From: Deltaproteobacteria bacterium
Lineage (GTDB): Bacteria > Desulfobacterota > GWC2-55-46 > S146-73
Assembly: GCA_015492355.1 (NCBI GenBank)
Contig: WGFF01000145.1
Coordinates: forward strand, 1 to 6,902
Direction: 5' to 3'
Length of the DNA stretch: 6,902 bases
In this document: positions 5,466 to 6,902 of the stretch, piece after piece
Position numbering within the stretch: the stretch's first letter is position 1
How the letters are laid out: the number at the start of each line of letters is the position of its first letter
The notes under the pieces: model-generated
What the model was told of the DNA's origin: nothing
Databases searched by the model: none
The model's input: the letters and a program-made list of their open reading frames with translations, nothing else
Position numbers and translations under genes: made by a program

Positions 5466-6740
5466 CTATTCCCTCCTGAGGAATCCATCTATGACCCTTA
5501 GGGTCTTCTCAAGTGCCCCCCTGTTGGACTCAACGACCTTTCTGGCGGATCTACCCATCTCTTCTCTCGCTTCGCCATCCGACAGGAGTCTTTTGAGGAC
5601 CTTGAAGAGTGCCTCCTCGTCCCTTACCCTTATCCCACCGCCTCCATTCTCAAGAAGCCCTGCCATGGTTGCATATCCTCCAAGATACGTGCCATACACA
5701 ACAGGCTTTCCAAGGCAAGCTGGTTCAAGGAGATTGTGCCCGCCTACACCGTCCACAAGACTACCTCCCACAAGGGTGACATCACCCACACCGTACATGC
5801 CCCTCAGTTCGCCAAGTGTATCGAGGAGTATAACCTCTGCACCCCCACCCTTTGTGCGTCTTCCACAATCGAGCCCATGATCCCTTATGAGGGATTCCAC
5901 CTCATCGAACCTCTCTGGATGTCGCGGTGCAAGGACGAGCACAAGCCCCTTAAAATCCTCCCTGAGCCTCCTGAAGACCCGAAGTATCATCTCCTCCTCT
6001 CCCTGATGTGTACTCCCGGCGACTATTACCAGATCTGATTCGTCTATGGCGAGATCTTCTCTAAGCCTCCTGAAATACCCTTCTTCACCGTACGTATCGT
6101 CCATATCGAACTTTATATTACCCGTTGTTACGACCCTTTCTGGCGGTATGCCGAGTGCCGTAGCCCTCCTTCCGTCCTCCTCTGTGCCAGCACAGTAAAC
6201 AGTGATCCTGGAGAAGACATCCCTGAAGAAAAAACCCATGGCCCTGTACCATCTGAACGACCTCTCTGATATGGTGCCATTGACAACCACAACCGGTATA
6301 TCCCTATCCTTGAGTACACGGTAGGTATTGGGCCATATCTCCTTTTCCACCACCACGAAAAGAACGGGCTTTATAGCCTCTACAACACGCCTTACAGCCC
6401 AGGGAAAATCAAAGGGAAAGTATATGAGGCTGTCCACAAATCCTGCCTCCTTCTGCGCAAGGCTACGTCCTGTGGGCGTGGTGGTGGAGAAGACTATCTT
6501 TATATCAGGGTATCTCTCCTTGATGAGCCTTACAAGGGGAAGGACAGCCCTCGTCTCACCCACTGACACTGCATGTATCCATACAGAAGGGTGAGATGGG
6601 GTGTAGCCTATAAAACCGAACCTCTCGAAAAAGGCATCCCTGTAAGCTGGTCTTGTCATCACCTTGAATGCGAGATAGGGAGAGAGGACCACAAAAACGA
6701 TGTGAAAGAGAATGTCGTAGAGAACAAACTTCATCTGCAT
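5466..6740 (-). CDS. waaA: Kdo transferase (3-deoxy-D-manno-octulosonic acid transferase)
   Basis: Adds Kdo from CMP-Kdo to lipid IVA, the first core step, on the cytoplasmic face of the inner membrane. The 424 aa match the family (GT30). An N-terminal membrane segment (about 4-25) is followed by HAVSVGE with the catalytic base E62, FSTTTPTG (about 84-91), EKEIWPN (132-138), the NEEDG-like TEEDG (186-190), GSTH (242-245), APRHPERF (271-278) and GGHNLLEPA (333-341), the nucleotide-sugar site. How many Kdo residues it adds cannot be read. I chose ATG 6738-6740. A TTG at 6743 and an ATG at 6734 are alternatives, differing by a few residues. No Shine-Dalgarno is visible at the right distance. A hairpin and the dispersed repeat abut the start. 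It is the first gene of the operon within this window. Confidence 0.95.
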   Translation of the reverse strand: MQMKFVLYDILFHIVFVVLSPYLAFKVMTRPAYRDAFFERFGFIGYTPSHPSVWIHAVSVGETRAVLPLVRLIKERYPDIKIVFSTTTPTGRSLAQKEAGFVDSLIYFPFDFPWAVRRVVEAIKPVLFVVVEKEIWPNTYRVLKDRDIPVVVVNGTISERSFRWYRAMGFFFRDVFSRITVYCAGTEEDGRRATALGIPPERVVTTGNIKFDMDDTYGEEGYFRRLREDLAIDESDLVIVAGSTHQGEEEMILRVFRRLREDFKGLVLVLAPRHPERFDEVESLIRDHGLDCGRRTKGGGAEVILLDTLGELRGMYGVGDVTLVGGSLVDGVGGHNLLEPACLGKPVVYGTYLGGYATMAGLLENGGGGIRVRDEEALFKVLKRLLSDGEAREEMGRSARKVVESNRGALEKTLRVIDGFLRRE

Positions 6741-6742
6741 CA

Positions 6743-6761
6743 AAAAAGGGGGAACCTTTTT
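6743..6761. repeat. Hairpin just before the waaA start codon
   Basis: AAAAAGG (6743-6749) pairs with CCTTTTT (6755-6761) around a 5-nt loop, 2 nt from the waaA ATG. Read on the minus strand it ends in a T6 run and resembles a weak terminator for an upstream gene. It also occupies the place where a waaA Shine-Dalgarno would be expected. Confidence 0.5.
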
Positions 6762-6764
6762 ACA

Positions 6765-6887
6765 AGGTAATGGGTCATCAAATCGGACCTGAATCTTTGT
6801 TGTGGGGAAAACACTGCGGGCTATCGCCCTTTTTTGTAAAAAAGGGTTTTCCCTCAGTATTTAGTCCGCAAAAGATACCCATTACCT
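6765..6887. repeat. Full copy of the dispersed inverted-repeat element
   Basis: Perfect 11-bp terminal inverted repeats AGGTAATGGGT (6765-6775) and ACCCATTACCT (6877-6887) are extended by a CGGACC/AGTCCG similarity. An inner GGGAAAAC/GTTTTCCC pair (6805-6812/6846-6853) follows, with a GGGC-TATC-GCCC hairpin and CCCTTTTTT-GT-AAAAAAGGG inside. The whole 123 bp could fold as one long imperfect hairpin, a MITE-like layout with no coding capacity. The right arm recurs at 1-54. The stretch 6744-6902 upstream of waaA holds no gene. Confidence 0.65.
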
Positions 6888-6902
6888 AATGAAAATACCT
6901 TT

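Noticed and set aside
1..6887. Direct repeats at 1-54 and 6843-6887 as att sites of a genomic island next to tRNA-Leu
   Set aside because: There is no integrase, the repeats do not overlap the tRNA 3' end, the enclosed genes include core lipid A genes, and one repeat is part of a complete inverted-repeat element.
1..6902. CRISPR array, insertion sequence with transposase, replication origin, phage genes
   Set aside because: No regularly spaced repeats, no transposase or integrase frame, no clusters of DnaA boxes and no phage structural genes were seen.

Overview
The window looks like chromosomal DNA from a Gram-negative, probably anaerobic or facultative bacterium. It carries three consecutive lipid A/Kdo genes (waaA-lpxK-lpxL), a selenocysteine tRNA and an acyl-homoserine-lactone (AHL) quorum-sensing pair. 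Arg AGG and Ile ATA codons are common, and base composition is intermediate. This would fit Desulfobacterota or Nitrospirota better than enterics, but that is an impression only; no marker here fixes the taxon.

Left block (1-570): half of a dispersed inverted-repeat element (1-54), a complete tRNA-Leu(CAA) with encoded CCA, a GC-rich hairpin, then a promoter-like site and a strongly structured 5' leader in front of a luxR-type gene.

Quorum-sensing block (568-2537): luxR (+) and luxI (-) converge and their coding ends overlap by 56 bp. Upstream of luxI is a near-perfect 20-bp lux box. A small XRE-type regulator gene (+) starts on the other side of that box, so LuxR-AHL could act on luxI (positive feedback) and also on the XRE gene.

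RNA block (2538-3504): no protein gene is credible here. Reading on the minus strand it holds a 6S-like RNA (about 3163-3341) with a well-formed promoter, then an unrecognised structured RNA of about 200 nt (2900-3103) closed by an 11-bp terminal stem and a U6 run, then directly tRNA-Sec(UCA), selC. Past selC lie a compact branched inverted repeat (2703-2750) and a 36-bp perfect palindrome (2600-2635).

Right block (3505-6740, minus strand): waaA, lpxK and lpxL form a tight operon (8 to 9 nt gap, then a 1-nt TGATG overlap) for Kdo transfer, lipid A 4'-phosphorylation and late acylation. A full copy of the dispersed repeat (6765-6887) lies just upstream of waaA and a degenerate copy lies just past lpxL.

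The best candidates for something undescribed are the RNA immediately 5' of selC and the compact luxR/luxI/XRE circuit with its structured leaders.
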